Shown: piece by piece, positions 28,065 through 38,742 of the stretch
Layout of the letters: every line of letters starts with the position of its first letter
Position numbering within the stretch: the stretch's first letter is position 1
Assembly (NCBI RefSeq): GCF_026041215.1
Contig: NZ_JAPEIQ010000006.1
Location: 52,146 to 116,145 of the forward strand
DNA from: Hoyosella sp. YIM 151337
Lineage (GTDB): Bacteria; Actinomycetota; Actinomycetes; Mycobacteriales; Mycobacteriaceae
Direction of reading: 5' to 3'
DNA: 64,000 nt
Position numbers and translations under genes: made by a program
Notes under the pieces: generated by a model
The model's input: only the letters and a program-made list of their open reading frames with translations
The model's database searches: none
Told to the model about the DNA's origin: nothing

Positions 28065-28889
28065 TCAGCTCGGCTCGCGCGCGTCGCGGGCGGCTGCGAT
28101 TCGTACGAAGTCAGCGATGGACAGCTTTTCTCCACGTTGCGCCGGATCAACACCCGCCGCCTGCAGAATGTGTCCGGCTGCGGCTGCGGAGCCCGCCCAG
28201 GACGCCAGCGCGGCACGCAGTGTTTTGCGACGCTGGGAAAAGGCCGCATCGATTACCGCGAACACAGCGGTCCGATGCGAGCGCGACATGTCCCACGGCG
28301 GTTGCTGGTACCGATCGATGCGAACCAGGCCAGAATCCACATTCGGAACCGGCCAGAACACGGCGCGGCCGACTGCACCGGCCCGTTTGACTGATCCGAA
28401 GAATGCCGCTTTTGCGCTCGGTACGCCGTACGTGCGACTGCCGGGCGGAGCTGCGAGCCGATCAGCCACTTCAGCTTGCACCATAACGAGGACTGTTCGC
28501 AGCGTCGGAAGCTCGGCGAGCAGATGCAGGAGCACCGGAACGGCCACGTTGTAAGGCAGATTCGCCACCATCGCCCGCGGCGCGCTGTGCGTGTGTGGAA
28601 GTTCCGGGGCAGTAACCCGCAGTGCGTCTGCCGTCAGCACTGCGAGCTCATCTGCCGACTCTGGCGCATGCGCCCGGACCGTCTCGGGAAGCTGCGCAGC
28701 AAGCACCGGATCGATTTCTACCGCCACAACCGGATGTCGCGCCTCGAGGAGGGCGAGCGTAAGTGAACCTAGCCCCGGCCCGACTTCGAGCACTGTTTCG
28801 CCTGTCGCGAGGCCTGCGGCGCTCACGATGCGGCGCACCGTGTTGGGATCGTGAACAAAGTTCTGTCCCCGCTGTTTGCTCGGGCGCAC
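28065..28889 (-). CDS. ksgA: 16S rRNA (A1518/A1519) dimethyltransferase KsgA
   Basis: KsgA dimethylates two adenines of 16S rRNA and checks 30S assembly. The frame from a GTG at 28889 gives 274 residues with [18 protein letters not shown], the SAM site [10 protein letters not shown] (34-43), VEIDP, and the catalytic NLPYN near 109-113. Homology continues upstream: [15 protein letters not shown] lies directly before the GTG in frame and matches the N-terminus of other KsgA proteins. The true start may therefore be a non-standard codon, such as CTG at 28934, since no ATG, GTG or TTG is in frame there. It sits between rpfB and ispE. Confidence 0.92.
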   Translation of the reverse strand: MRPSKQRGQNFVHDPNTVRRIVSAAGLATGETVLEVGPGLGSLTLALLEARHPVVAVEIDPVLAAQLPETVRAHAPESADELAVLTADALRVTAPELPHTHSAPRAMVANLPYNVAVPVLLHLLAELPTLRTVLVMVQAEVADRLAAPPGSRTYGVPSAKAAFFGSVKRAGAVGRAVFWPVPNVDSGLVRIDRYQQPPWDMSRSHRTAVFAVIDAAFSQRRKTLRAALASWAGSAAAAGHILQAAGVDPAQRGEKLSIADFVRIAAARDAREPS

Positions 28890-28969
28890 GCCGATGCGGT
28901 CGGCGAGGCCACGAATTTCCGCCGGCCCCAGCAGGTTTACCCCGGCGTGGGGCGCGCTGCGCGCACGCG

Positions 28970-29002
28970 AAGACCCCGGGTCCGCGAGGGCCCCGGGGTC
29001 TT
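28970..29002 (-). terminator. Strong hairpin between rpfB and ksgA
   Basis: AAGACCCCGGG and CCCGGGGTCTT form a perfect eleven-pair stem with an 11-base loop, about 97 bases after the rpfB stop. It could act as a partial terminator that sets ksgA-ispE levels, or as an RNA-processing signal. There is no long T-run. Confidence 0.65.
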
Positions 29003-29098
29003 GCCGGTCTTCCGTGGTTCCGCCGTGCTGGTCGGTGCTCAGTGCGGTTACGCCTTTGCGTTTGGTGCGGCGGACGCCGCGTCGGTCAGGTCAGCAGA

Positions 29099-30253
<1,155 letters not shown>

Positions 30254-30288
30254 TCAGCACGCAAAGCGTGGTGTCGGGAACGTGCTGA
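30254..30288 (-). promoter_or_regulatory. rpfB leader hairpin with alternative pairing
   Basis: On the mRNA strand, TCAGCACG at the 5' side pairs perfectly with CGTGCTGA at the 3' side (eight pairs). The 3' arm can instead pair with the internal segment through CACGC-loop-GCGTG (five pairs, three-base loop). The two structures share bases and exclude each other. The element ends about 37 bases before the rpfB ATG. Confidence 0.5.
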
Positions 30289-30515
30289 GTCGGGCTTCTC
30301 CACCCCGGATGTCGATAACAAAACAGTAACGAGGTGCTGCTAACTGGAGCAAGCAATCTCACGATAATGAGAGCTGTTCCACATTTCTCCGAAATACCGG
30401 ATTTTCGGGAAACAATTATTCAAGCGTTATATTTCAGCCTTATCGCTCAGCTAAATCCGCTGGTAGAACGCGTATAAAAAAACGAACAATTTGTTAATTC
30501 ACAATTTTCCCGTGA

Positions 30516-30531
30516 TGTGCCAGTCGTCACA
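30516..30531. promoter_or_regulatory. CRP/GlxR-like site, promoter-proximal
   Basis: TGTGCCAGTCGTCACA matches the TGTGA-N6-TCACA consensus except for one base in the left arm. Confidence 0.5.
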
Positions 30532-30577
30532 TTCGCAACTTCCGCACCAGGCCAGACAAAACTCATTCGGGGATAAA

Positions 30578-30593
30578 TGTGACCATCGTCACT
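30578..30593. promoter_or_regulatory. CRP/GlxR-like site, distal
   Basis: TGTGACCATCGTCACT contains the perfect GTGA-N6-TCAC core. Its centre is 62 bases from that of the other site, close to six helical turns. GlxR control of an rpf gene (rpf2) has been reported in Corynebacterium glutamicum. Confidence 0.6.
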
Positions 30594-30627
30594 TCCTGAA
30601 GAACCTTAAATTACGTTTGAACGCAAT

Positions 30628-31470
30628 TCAGATGCCGTAGACGCGGCGCGCCGTCGACGTGGTTGCCGTCGCCAGTTCTGCCGCGTCATCACCGCGGATC
30701 TCGGCCAGTGCCCGAACCGTGTACGGCAGGCAGTACGACTCGTTCGGAGCGCCCCGATACGGATGCGGAGTCAGGTATGGCGCGTCGGTCTCCACTAGCA
30801 GCTGACCAGCGGGGATAAGCCGGGCTGCCTCGTGCAGGTCCCGCGCGTTACGAAAGCTGACTGTCCCCGAAAGGCTAAGCACCCACCCCTGATCCACGCA
30901 GGTCCGGGCCATCTCAGGTCCAGACGAGAAGCAATGAAAAATGACGGTTTCTGGTGCGCCCTCGCTCAGAAGCACGCGCACGAGATCAGCGTCTGCCTCC
31001 CGGTTGTGAATCATCAGCGGCTTGCCGGAGCGCTTAGCCAGATCGATATGCCAGCGGAAGCCTTCCTCCTGCTCCGAGACCTCAGCGCAGCCCTCGAGCT
31101 TGCCCGGCCAGTAGTAGTCCAAACCGGTCTCACCCACTGCGACGGTACGCGGATCGCCGGCGAGCTTCTCGAGCACGCTTTTCGCGTGGTCATCGAGGTG
31201 ATTCGCGCGGGTGGGGTGCAGCGCCGTGGCGGCAAACACCCGATCATCCCAGTGCGCGAGCGTGCTGGCCAGTTCGGCCGCAGCGAGATCGTCCGCGACG
31301 GTCACGATCGTCTCCACACCCACAGCGGCGGCTCGATCGACAATCACACGCAACGATTCCTCATCTACCGCGCCGCAGGCATCGAGGTGTGTGTGGGCGT
31401 CAATCAGCGGCGCCAGCCGCTCTGGTTGCGGTGGCGCTGGACGTTCCTTCTTCGACGCCTTCGTGCTCAT
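30628..31470 (-). CDS. tatD: TatD-family metal-dependent hydrolase/DNase
   Basis: TatD proteins are metal-dependent nucleases implicated in DNA quality control. From the ATG at 31470, which overlaps the metG stop (ATGA), the protein has 280 residues. It carries the metal motifs LIDAHTHLD (His26, His28), [10 protein letters not shown] (Glu), IHNREADAD and FHCFSSG (His) and [16 protein letters not shown] (Asp). An upstream ATG at 31488 would add six residues. Gene order metG-tatD-rpfB follows Mycobacterium. Confidence 0.93.
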   Translation of the reverse strand: MSTKASKKERPAPPQPERLAPLIDAHTHLDACGAVDEESLRVIVDRAAAVGVETIVTVADDLAAAELASTLAHWDDRVFAATALHPTRANHLDDHAKSVLEKLAGDPRTVAVGETGLDYYWPGKLEGCAEVSEQEEGFRWHIDLAKRSGKPLMIHNREADADLVRVLLSEGAPETVIFHCFSSGPEMARTCVDQGWVLSLSGTVSFRNARDLHEAARLIPAGQLLVETDAPYLTPHPYRGAPNESYCLPYTVRALAEIRGDDAAELATATTSTARRVYGI

Positions 31471-33302
31471 TTCTTGATCGGCGCCCATTCGGGGCCGGTC
31501 TCGCCCAGTTCCGCGTCCAGTTTGCCGAACAGCGGCGTGGGTTTTGACAGTTTCGTGCCCGGCTTGATGTCGGTGCGGCCCCAGCGCGCTTGTTCACTGG
31601 CGTAGTCACCCATCAGAACGGGATAAGAGCGCCCGGCTTCCGGCAGGTTCACCCCCACCGGCTCCACTTGAGCTGTGTCATCAGTAACCTCACGGACCTC
31701 CGGCTCAGCGGCCCACACGCCTTCCCCGCCCAGCAGCTCGTGCACCTTCTGCGCAGCGTGCGGCAGGAACGGAGTCAGCAGCGAATTCGCGTCGGAGACT
31801 ACCTGCAAGGACGTGTGCAGCACTGTCGCGAGCCGATCGCGCTGGTCGGGTTCCTTCGCAAGTTTCCAGGGCTCGAGTGCGGAAATATACTTGTTCGCCG
31901 CCGTCACTACCCGCATACCCTCAGTCGCCGCGGCCCGGAACCTGCTTCGCTGCAAGTGTTGCCCGGCAGTCTGGAAAGCCGCCTCGGCTGTGCGCAGGAG
32001 CTCAGCATCAGCATCGGTCAGCGAGGAGGGCGCCGGGATCTCACCGAAGTTCTTGTTCGCCATCGACACCGCCCGGTTGACGAGGTTGCCCCACTCGTTG
32101 GCCAGCTCGAAGTTCGTCCTGCGCACAAACTCATCCCAGGTGAAATCCGTGTCCTGCGACTCTGGGCCCGCGACCGCGATGAAGTAGCGCAGCGGATCCG
32201 CACCGAAGTCGCGCAGGAAATCACGCACATAGATGACTGTGCCACGGCTCGTCGAGAACTTTGATCCGCTCATGGTCAGGAACTCACTCGAGACCACCTC
32301 GGTAGGCAGATTCAGATTCCCAAGCGGACCGGGCGCACCACCATGCGCACCCCGGCCTCCATAGCCGAGGAGTTCGGCAGGCCAGATTTGCGAGTGGAAG
32401 GTGATGTTGTCCTTGCCCATGAAGTAGTAGCTGACCGCTTCGGGATCGGTCCACCACTTGCGCCACGCCTCGGGGTCGCCGCTGCGCACCGCCCATTCGA
32501 TGCTCGCGGATAAATACCCGATCACCGCGTCAAACCACACGTACAGCTTCTTGTCGGGACGGTCGGACCACCCGTCAAGTGGAATGGGCACGCCCCAGTC
32601 GATATCGCGGCTCATCGCGCGGGGCCGCAGGTCGTTGATCAGGTTCAGACTGAAGCGCAGGACGTTCGGCCGCCAATCGGTGCGGCCTTTGAGCCACGTT
32701 CCGAGCGCGTCTGCAAGCGCGGGAAGATCCAGAAAGAAGTGCTCAGTTTCGACAAACTTTGGCGTCTCACCGTTGAGCTTTGAGCGTGGATTGATTAGGT
32801 CGATCGGGTCGAGTTGATTACCGCAGTTGTCGCATTGGTCACCGCGCGCACCGTCATACCCGCAGATCGGGCAGGTGCCCTCGACGTACCGGTCTGGCAG
32901 CGTCCGGCCGGTCGAAGGACTGATGGCACCAGTCGTCGTCTTGGGGACCAGATAGCCGTTCTTGTGCAGTGTGCGGAACAATTCCTGCACCACTGCGTAG
33001 TGATTGCGGGTGGTGGTGCGGGTGAACAGGTCGTAACTCAGCCCGAGTCCCGCGAGGTCCTCCACGATCACCCGGTTATAGCGATCGGCCAGCTCACGCG
33101 GCGTCGTCCCCTCTTGGTCCGCCTGCACCAAGATCGGTGTCCCATGCTCGTCCGTACCCGAGATCATCAGCACGTCATTACCCACCATGCGCTGGTATCG
33201 GGCGAAGACATCGGACGGAACGCCGAAACCTGACACGTGGCCGATGTGGCGCGGGCCATTCGTGTACGGCCAGGCGACCGCCGTGAGAACTCGGGTAGAC
33301 AT
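31467..33302 (-). CDS. metG: Methionyl-tRNA synthetase
   Basis: The enzyme charges tRNA-Met. Starting at the ATG at 33302 it has 611 residues: [16 protein letters not shown] with the HIGH box at 19-22, a zinc knuckle CPICG...CDNCG near 145-165, the KMSKS-equivalent KFSTSRG near 350, and the anticodon-binding helical domain ([15 protein letters not shown]). An ATG 33 codons upstream is in frame, but homology begins at [13 protein letters not shown]. There is no C-terminal EMAP/tRNA-binding domain. It is divergent from the DUF2786 gene. Confidence 0.96.
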   Translation of the reverse strand: MSTRVLTAVAWPYTNGPRHIGHVSGFGVPSDVFARYQRMVGNDVLMISGTDEHGTPILVQADQEGTTPRELADRYNRVIVEDLAGLGLSYDLFTRTTTRNHYAVVQELFRTLHKNGYLVPKTTTGAISPSTGRTLPDRYVEGTCPICGYDGARGDQCDNCGNQLDPIDLINPRSKLNGETPKFVETEHFFLDLPALADALGTWLKGRTDWRPNVLRFSLNLINDLRPRAMSRDIDWGVPIPLDGWSDRPDKKLYVWFDAVIGYLSASIEWAVRSGDPEAWRKWWTDPEAVSYYFMGKDNITFHSQIWPAELLGYGGRGAHGGAPGPLGNLNLPTEVVSSEFLTMSGSKFSTSRGTVIYVRDFLRDFGADPLRYFIAVAGPESQDTDFTWDEFVRRTNFELANEWGNLVNRAVSMANKNFGEIPAPSSLTDADAELLRTAEAAFQTAGQHLQRSRFRAAATEGMRVVTAANKYISALEPWKLAKEPDQRDRLATVLHTSLQVVSDANSLLTPFLPHAAQKVHELLGGEGVWAAEPEVREVTDDTAQVEPVGVNLPEAGRSYPVLMGDYASEQARWGRTDIKPGTKLSKPTPLFGKLDAELGETGPEWAPIKK

Positions 33303-33412
33303 GCGTACCAGCCTATTCGTTGTGGGTGGTGGATTCCCAACCGGCCATTTTGCCAGCCTGCCCCCCGCCGGTTCCCACACCTGCGGGTCAAGAACAGGCA
33401 TACTGCGGTGCT

Positions 33413-34912
33413 ATGGGGAAAACCACGGAGCAGCCCCGGCGGGCGCGCGGCACCCGCCGTAGTGACGGCTCTCACCGCAGGCCGAAGCCTAACGGGGACG
33501 CCCACCGCAAATCTTCCTCTGTCCGCTGGTCTGACGCGCCGGACGGCCACGCGCACGGACACCAGTCTGGCGACCAATGGCACGCCCTCAACTGGCCGGG
33601 CGGAATCGTGCGTCCCGGCACCGACCCGCAGACGGTCGTGCAGGAAATGATCCTCACCGGTGCGGACGCGGCAGTCGGTCCGAAACACCGCCGCGAACAC
33701 GCAGCACACATCGCCGACCAGCTAGCGCGCGCGGACGCCGGGCGGGAACCGTGGCTCGCCACCCGCGTCGCATGCGAGATCTTGCTCTCCGCGATGGACT
33801 CTCTTTACGAACACGGCTGGCAGCCGCGGGATGTCATCCACGTCGTCAGCCGCGCACACCCCCAGCCGGTAACCGACCTGGCGGTGGCCACAGTCACCTA
33901 CCAGGCCGCGTTATCGAACGCGACGCAGCGCGCGCCGCTGATGTGGGCCGAACAGCTCGAGGACATCGCGGCCATGAGCTCCGCCGTCGCCGCCAGTGTT
34001 CACTGGGCGGCAACGCGCAACCCCGGGAACCGGCCCTTTCTGCTGGCGCTCGGTGGCGAACCGCCGCTCCAAACCGACTGGCCTGCCCTCCTGAGGCTTA
34101 TCGGGCAGTGGCACGACCTCCCCGTGTGGCCGCTAGTCTGCGACCCGCCATCGCAGTGGCCCGAGCAGCGAACCGACGCCGCACCCCGAACCAGCTGCGC
34201 CGGTCCGGTTGACACACGCGTGCTGAATAAAGTGCGCAGCCTGCTCGCCAAAGCTGAGGCGACAACGTACACGAGTGAAGCGGACGCGTTCACCGCGAAG
34301 GCACAGGAATTGATGACGCGTTACGCGATCGACGCGGCGTTGCTCCGCTCCAACTTCGCTCGCGGCGACGTGCAGACCACGCGTATTCACATCGAGAATC
34401 CGTACACCAAAGCGAAGGTACATCTGCTTCACGAGATCAGTCTCGCCAACCGTGTCCGAGTCGTATGGGACGCACAGTATGCAGTGGCCACCGCGGTGGG
34501 AACCCCTGTTGACCTGCGCCAAGTCGAAATGCTGTACACGTCAGTGCTTGTCCAGGCGACACACGCGATGACCGATCTTGGCCGGAACAGCGATGACCCC
34601 GCCACACGTACTGCCAGCTTCCGCCGCGCGTTTCTGTTCGCGTTCGCGGTTCGGGTGGGCCAGCGGCTACAAGAAGTGGGCGAAGAAACCACCGCGCGGG
34701 CGGCGAAGCGCGCCCGTCTCCGGGGCAAGCGGCTGCTGCCGATTCTCGCGGCCCAGAACGAAGCGGTGAACGCTGAATTCGAGCGTCTGTTTCCGCGTAC
34801 CGAGAAGCAGACCGCCGCACCCATGGACGCGCGCGGCTGGATAGCCGGGAAAGTAGCCGCTGACCAAGCCGTTCTTCAACCGGCCGCGGCACGCATCGAG
34901 GCCGCGCAGTAG
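33413..34912 (+). CDS. DUF2786-domain protein
   Basis: The ATG at 33413 gives 499 residues. The first 60 are basic and disordered. The middle part (about 65-250) is helical with no recognised domain. A DUF2786 domain at about 267-310 has VRSLLAKAEATTYTSEADAFTAK in two parts and QELMTRYAIDAALL. A helical C-terminal half with Arg-rich segments follows (TARAAKRARLRGKRLLPIL). DUF2786 proteins are widespread in actinobacteria and phages, and their function is not established. The frame opens further upstream to 33320, but that segment overlaps the metG promoter region. Confidence 0.8.
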   Translation: MGKTTEQPRRARGTRRSDGSHRRPKPNGDAHRKSSSVRWSDAPDGHAHGHQSGDQWHALNWPGGIVRPGTDPQTVVQEMILTGADAAVGPKHRREHAAHIADQLARADAGREPWLATRVACEILLSAMDSLYEHGWQPRDVIHVVSRAHPQPVTDLAVATVTYQAALSNATQRAPLMWAEQLEDIAAMSSAVAASVHWAATRNPGNRPFLLALGGEPPLQTDWPALLRLIGQWHDLPVWPLVCDPPSQWPEQRTDAAPRTSCAGPVDTRVLNKVRSLLAKAEATTYTSEADAFTAKAQELMTRYAIDAALLRSNFARGDVQTTRIHIENPYTKAKVHLLHEISLANRVRVVWDAQYAVATAVGTPVDLRQVEMLYTSVLVQATHAMTDLGRNSDDPATRTASFRRAFLFAFAVRVGQRLQEVGEETTARAAKRARLRGKRLLPILAAQNEAVNAEFERLFPRTEKQTAAPMDARGWIAGKVAADQAVLQPAAARIEAAQ

Positions 34913-34942
34913 CCACCACGACGCACGTGCCACTCTTATCCA

Positions 34943-36226
34943 ATGCGATGTGAACGCATAGGTGCAGGCGATGACTGCGCGAGCGCAGCGGATGTGGTGC
35001 GTGCACTCGCTCGCCGGGCACGCGAACTCGGGGCTCCCCCGCCCGCCGCGGTGACCGGTAACTGGCTGGGTTCACGCGCGATAATCGCGCCCGCGCTGAC
35101 CGCGATGGAAACCGGCCATGCACACCCGGGCAGTGCGCATCCGTTCGGTGAACACGTCGCGACCGGAAGCGCGACGGACCGCGACTCGGCGGAGCCCGCC
35201 AATGCAGTCGGCGGCGGCTGGTTCGGGTATCTCTCGTACCCCGATCCCGGACCGCACGGAGAATACGGCCCGCTGCCCGCAATGGCCGGCGGCTTCACCG
35301 ATCACGTGCTGCGGCTCGATGCCGCGGGAAACTGGTGGTTCGAATCGCTTGCTGATGAGACGTGCCCGGACTGGCTGGCCCGCCTCGTCAGCGGCTCCGC
35401 CCCATCCGCGGAGTGGTCGTGCCGGTGGACGCCCCCGAGCCGCGCCGCACACCGATTTGGTGTCGAATCCTGTCTCGAGGCCATCCGGGCGGGCGAGGTG
35501 TACCAAGCATGCGTGTGTGGACACTTCACGGGGCACTTCACCGGTGAACCCGCCGATTTCTTCGCCGACGCCATCACCGCTACACGCCCGGCCAAGGCCG
35601 CGTATCTGCAGGGAGAGTGGGGCGCGGTCGCATCCCTCTCGCCGGAAATGTTTCTCTCCCGAAAGGGTGCGATCGTTCGGTCGAGTCCCATCAAAGGGAC
35701 CTTGCCGATCGACAAGGACCCCGCGCTGCTGCGCTCCTCGGTCAAGGATGTCGCAGAGAACGTGATGATTGTCGACCTCGTTCGGAACGATCTCGGCCGC
35801 GTCGCCGCGCTCGGTTCAGTGACCGTCACAGACCTGCTCGGGGTGTATCCCGCGCCGGGTGTGTGGCACCTCGTATCCACCGTGCAAGCGCATGTCGACC
35901 CCGCAATCGAACTCAGTGACCTGCTCGCCGCTGCCTTCCCGCCGGCCTCTGTGACCGGCACACCGAAACACCGGGCACGCACCCTGCTGCGACAGTGGGA
36001 GCCCGAGCCGCGCGGGGTCTACTGCGGCACAGTGGGTTTCCACTCGCCCGTGGCAGGTCTCGAGCTGAACGTGGCGATCCGGACGGTGGAGTTCACCGCG
36101 CGCGGTGACTGCAGGCTAGGTGTGGGCGGCGGTATCACCATCGACTCCGAACCCGAACGCGAGTGGCAGGAATGCCTGGACAAGGCTGCGACCATCATAG
36201 GACTGCAAGCCTCGGCGCCGCTCTAG
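34943..36226 (+). CDS. pabB: Aminodeoxychorismate synthase component I (PabB)
   Basis: PabB aminates chorismate to 4-amino-4-deoxychorismate for folate. The 427-residue protein has a divergent N-terminal half (GGGWFGYLSYPDPGP) and a conserved chorismate-binding half. The latter carries GEVYQACVCGHF, LSPEMFLSRKG, PIKGTLP near 249-255, ENVMIVDLVRNDLGRV, FPPASVTGTPK and GVGGGITIDSEPEREW. PIKGT (rather than the Trp-binding AS/TrpE N-terminus) and the position beside rsmI (Rv1003) and pmt support PabB over TrpE. It begins 30 bases after the DUF2786 gene. Confidence 0.9.
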   Translation: MRCERIGAGDDCASAADVVRALARRARELGAPPPAAVTGNWLGSRAIIAPALTAMETGHAHPGSAHPFGEHVATGSATDRDSAEPANAVGGGWFGYLSYPDPGPHGEYGPLPAMAGGFTDHVLRLDAAGNWWFESLADETCPDWLARLVSGSAPSAEWSCRWTPPSRAAHRFGVESCLEAIRAGEVYQACVCGHFTGHFTGEPADFFADAITATRPAKAAYLQGEWGAVASLSPEMFLSRKGAIVRSSPIKGTLPIDKDPALLRSSVKDVAENVMIVDLVRNDLGRVAALGSVTVTDLLGVYPAPGVWHLVSTVQAHVDPAIELSDLLAAAFPPASVTGTPKHRARTLLRQWEPEPRGVYCGTVGFHSPVAGLELNVAIRTVEFTARGDCRLGVGGGITIDSEPEREWQECLDKAATIIGLQASAPL

Positions 36227-36234
36227 TCAACGCG

Positions 36235-37086
36235 TCAATCGCCATCCGGCGCGCGCCTTGCGAGGACTGCCTCGTACAATTCGCGCTTCGAAACGCCAGC
36301 GCGTTCCGCGATAACAGCGCACGCCGCTTTTAGCCGGCTTCCCGCAGCGACCAGCCGTTCGACGTCCGCCACCTGATCGTGCACACTCTGCGCCGCGGGC
36401 GCCGCGCCTTCGAGAACGACCGTTATCTCGCCCCGTACCGGCTGAGCCGCCGCCCAGTCCGCGAGTTCCTGGAGGGTACCGCGTTTGACCTCTTCGTAGG
36501 TTTTCGTCAATTCCCGGCACACCGCCGCGCGCCGCTGCGGACCGAGGACGCTGACCGCGTCACTGAGACAGTCGGAAAGACGGTGCGGCGCTTCGAAAAA
36601 CACACAAGCGCGCGGTTCGTCACGAAGCGTTTCGAAGAATTCGCGGCGCTGCCCGGATTTGCGCGGCGGAAACCCATCAAAGCAAAAACGGTCGACAGGC
36701 AAGCCAGAGAGTGCGAGTGCGGTCGTGACCGCAGACGGCCCGGGCAGACATGTCACCACGAGGGCGCGCTCGGCGCAGGCCGCGACAAGTCGGTAGCCCG
36801 GATCGCTGATCGACGGCATCCCGGCATCGGTGACGAGCAGGACTGTGCGGCCGCGAGCGACCTCGTCGACAAGGGCCGGCAAGCGCGTTTTCTCCACATG
36901 GTCATAGAAACTGACCAGCTTCGCTGTCAGCGCAACACCGAGCGCGGCGGCGAGCTGACGGGTGCGGCGCGTATCTTCTGCCGCGATGATGTCGGCTTTT
37001 GCCAGCATGTCAGTGAGTCGCGGCGAGGCGTCACGGATATCACCGAGCGGTGTTGCGGCGAGTACAAGCTGTCCGGCCATGGTCAT
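36235..37086 (-). CDS. rsmI: 16S rRNA (cytidine-1402 2'-O) methyltransferase RsmI
   Basis: RsmI 2'-O-methylates C1402 in the decoding centre. The 283-residue protein starts MTMAGQLVLAATPLGDIRDA. It shows AEDTRRTRQL, VTDAGMPSISDPGYRLV, CLPGPSAVTTAL, FCFDGFPPRK and FFEAPHRLSDCL, the complete RsmI set. A long upstream extension of the frame overlaps the O-mannosyltransferase gene and is an artefact. An ATG six bases downstream is an equal start candidate. It is divergent from pmt, with only 18 bases between the starts. Confidence 0.94.
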   Translation of the reverse strand: MTMAGQLVLAATPLGDIRDASPRLTDMLAKADIIAAEDTRRTRQLAAALGVALTAKLVSFYDHVEKTRLPALVDEVARGRTVLLVTDAGMPSISDPGYRLVAACAERALVVTCLPGPSAVTTALALSGLPVDRFCFDGFPPRKSGQRREFFETLRDEPRACVFFEAPHRLSDCLSDAVSVLGPQRRAAVCRELTKTYEEVKRGTLQELADWAAAQPVRGEITVVLEGAAPAAQSVHDQVADVERLVAAGSRLKAACAVIAERAGVSKRELYEAVLARRAPDGD

Positions 37087-37104
37087 ACAGCCTACGATCG
37101 TCGC

Positions 37105-38712
37105 GTGCCCGTGCTTAGTACTGCCCGTCGTGTGCCCGCTCACGCGGCGCGATGCGCAGCGCCCGCCGCGCGGGATTCTAAGCCGGTCCGCAGCCCTGGA
37201 TCTCTTGATCCGGCGCCTGACCCGATGCCGCCGGACACCAAGCGGGGCTGGCTCGTTGCCGGATTCCTGACGCTGCTCGCGGCAATCACCCGCTTCGCAG
37301 GTCTGCACACACCGACAGACGCGGGCACACCGGTCTTCGACGAGAAGCATTACGTCACCCAGGCCTGGCAGATGCTCGGCAACGGCTGGGTCGAAGATAA
37401 CCCAGCGTACGGGCTGGTCGTGCACCCACCGGTGGGCAAACAGCTCATCGCGCTCGGTGAAGCTGTCTTCGGCTACTCCGCGCTGGGGTGGCGCTCCGCT
37501 GCGGCAGTGGCAGGCGTGGTGCTTGTGCTGCTCGTCACCCGCATCGCGCGCCGCCTGGCCAGGTCGACTCTCGTGGGCGCGATCGCTGGGGTGTTGATAC
37601 TGGCCGACGGCGTGACATTCGTGACGTCGCGGATCGGAATGCTCGACATCTTCCTTGTCGTGTTCATCGTGGGAGCTTTTGGCTGCCTCATCGTTGACCG
37701 TGATGATGTCCGGCGACGGTACCGGCGTGTTTACGACGAGGGCCGGATCGATGAATCGGCCTTCGGCCCCCGAATGGGATTCCGCTGGTGGCGATTCGGT
37801 GCCGGCGTGTTGCTTGGGCTCGCGTGTGCGACGAAGTGGTCCGGCATCTACGTCGTCGCGTTCTTCGGCCTGCTGGCGGTGGCATTCGATCTTGCCGCGC
37901 GCCATCACTTCGCCGTCAGACGTCCGGTCGCGGGCACTGCGATGCGTGACCTAGTGCCAGCTTTGGGGTCGCTCGTCGCCATCCCGGCGGCTGTGTACGT
38001 GGGGAGTTATTGGGCGTGGTTCGCCAGCGAAACCGCGATTGACCGGCACGCAGTCGGACGCGTGATCGGGACAGGCGGAACCTGGAGTTTCCTCCCGGAT
38101 TCGCTGCGCGCTCTCTGGTACAACCACAGCCACATTCTGTCGTTCCACGCGGGGCTGACGAACTCCGAAGGGCATATTCACCCTTGGGAGTCGAAACCGT
38201 GGACATGGCCGATGGGCTTGCGGCCGATGCTGTACTACTTCGCACAAAGCGACGAGATCTCAGGTTGCGGTGCGACGGAGTGCGTTCGGGCCGTCATGCT
38301 GGTCGGAACTCCAGCGATGTGGTGGCTTTCACTACCCGTGCTCGCCTGGTCGGCGTGGCGAATCATCGGCTACCGCGATTGGCGTTATGCGGCGGCACTC
38401 ACGGGATATCTCGCGGTATTCGTGCCCTGGTTCGCCGCTCTCGATCGGCAAATGTATTACTTCTACGCTGCGCCGATGGCGCCCTTCATGGTGATGCTAT
38501 TCGCGCTCGCACTCGGAGATCTCATTGGACGACACGAACGGGGCAAGCTGCGCCCCCGCATCCCCGAGCGACGGCAACTCGCCACACTCGTGGTCTGCGT
38601 ATACCTGGCCGTCGTCATTGCCAACTTCATCTGGCTGTACCCGATCCTGACGGCATTGCCCATAACCCCCGAAATGTGGCAGCGCCAGCTGTGGCTGCCC
38701 AGCTGGCGCTGA
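37105..38712 (+). CDS. pmt: Protein O-mannosyltransferase (GT39)
   Basis: The membrane enzyme transfers mannose from polyprenyl-phosphate-mannose to secreted proteins; M. tuberculosis Rv1002c is the counterpart. The 535-residue protein has a disordered, Arg-rich first 45 residues and about 10-11 membrane helices. The catalytic Asp-Glu pair in PVFDEKHYVTQAW lies in the first extracellular loop near residue 80. Further family motifs are SRIGMLDIFLV, CATKWSGIYV, YVGSYWAWF and SKPWTWPMGLRP. A TACGAT -10-like element ends six bases before the GTG start, which suggests a leaderless mRNA. Confidence 0.93.
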   Translation: MPVLSTARRVPAHAARCAAPAARDSKPVRSPGSLDPAPDPMPPDTKRGWLVAGFLTLLAAITRFAGLHTPTDAGTPVFDEKHYVTQAWQMLGNGWVEDNPAYGLVVHPPVGKQLIALGEAVFGYSALGWRSAAAVAGVVLVLLVTRIARRLARSTLVGAIAGVLILADGVTFVTSRIGMLDIFLVVFIVGAFGCLIVDRDDVRRRYRRVYDEGRIDESAFGPRMGFRWWRFGAGVLLGLACATKWSGIYVVAFFGLLAVAFDLAARHHFAVRRPVAGTAMRDLVPALGSLVAIPAAVYVGSYWAWFASETAIDRHAVGRVIGTGGTWSFLPDSLRALWYNHSHILSFHAGLTNSEGHIHPWESKPWTWPMGLRPMLYYFAQSDEISGCGATECVRAVMLVGTPAMWWLSLPVLAWSAWRIIGYRDWRYAAALTGYLAVFVPWFAALDRQMYYFYAAPMAPFMVMLFALALGDLIGRHERGKLRPRIPERRQLATLVVCVYLAVVIANFIWLYPILTALPITPEMWQRQLWLPSWR

Positions 38713-38719
38713 CAACTGT

Positions 38720-38738
38720 TGCCGCGAAATGCGCGGCA
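38720..38738. terminator. Bidirectional hairpin between pmt and doxX
   Basis: TGCCGCG and CGCGGCA form a perfect seven-pair stem around AAATG, eight bases after the pmt stop and five before the stop of the convergent DoxX gene. Confidence 0.6.
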
Positions 38739-38742
38739 GCCT

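Noticed and set aside
33303..33401. Longer methionyl-tRNA synthetase starting at 33401
   Set aside because: Family homology begins at MSTRVLTAV (33302), and the extension is proline-rich and overlaps the divergent promoter region.
36379..37104. N-terminal extension of the O-mannosyltransferase frame
   Set aside because: It is antisense to rsmI, and the GTG at 37105 with a -10-like element six bases upstream explains the start.
36235..37908. A 557-codon minus-strand frame read as one long protein
   Set aside because: Only the part from 37086 to 36235 is RsmI; the upstream part lies antisense to the O-mannosyltransferase and has no homology.
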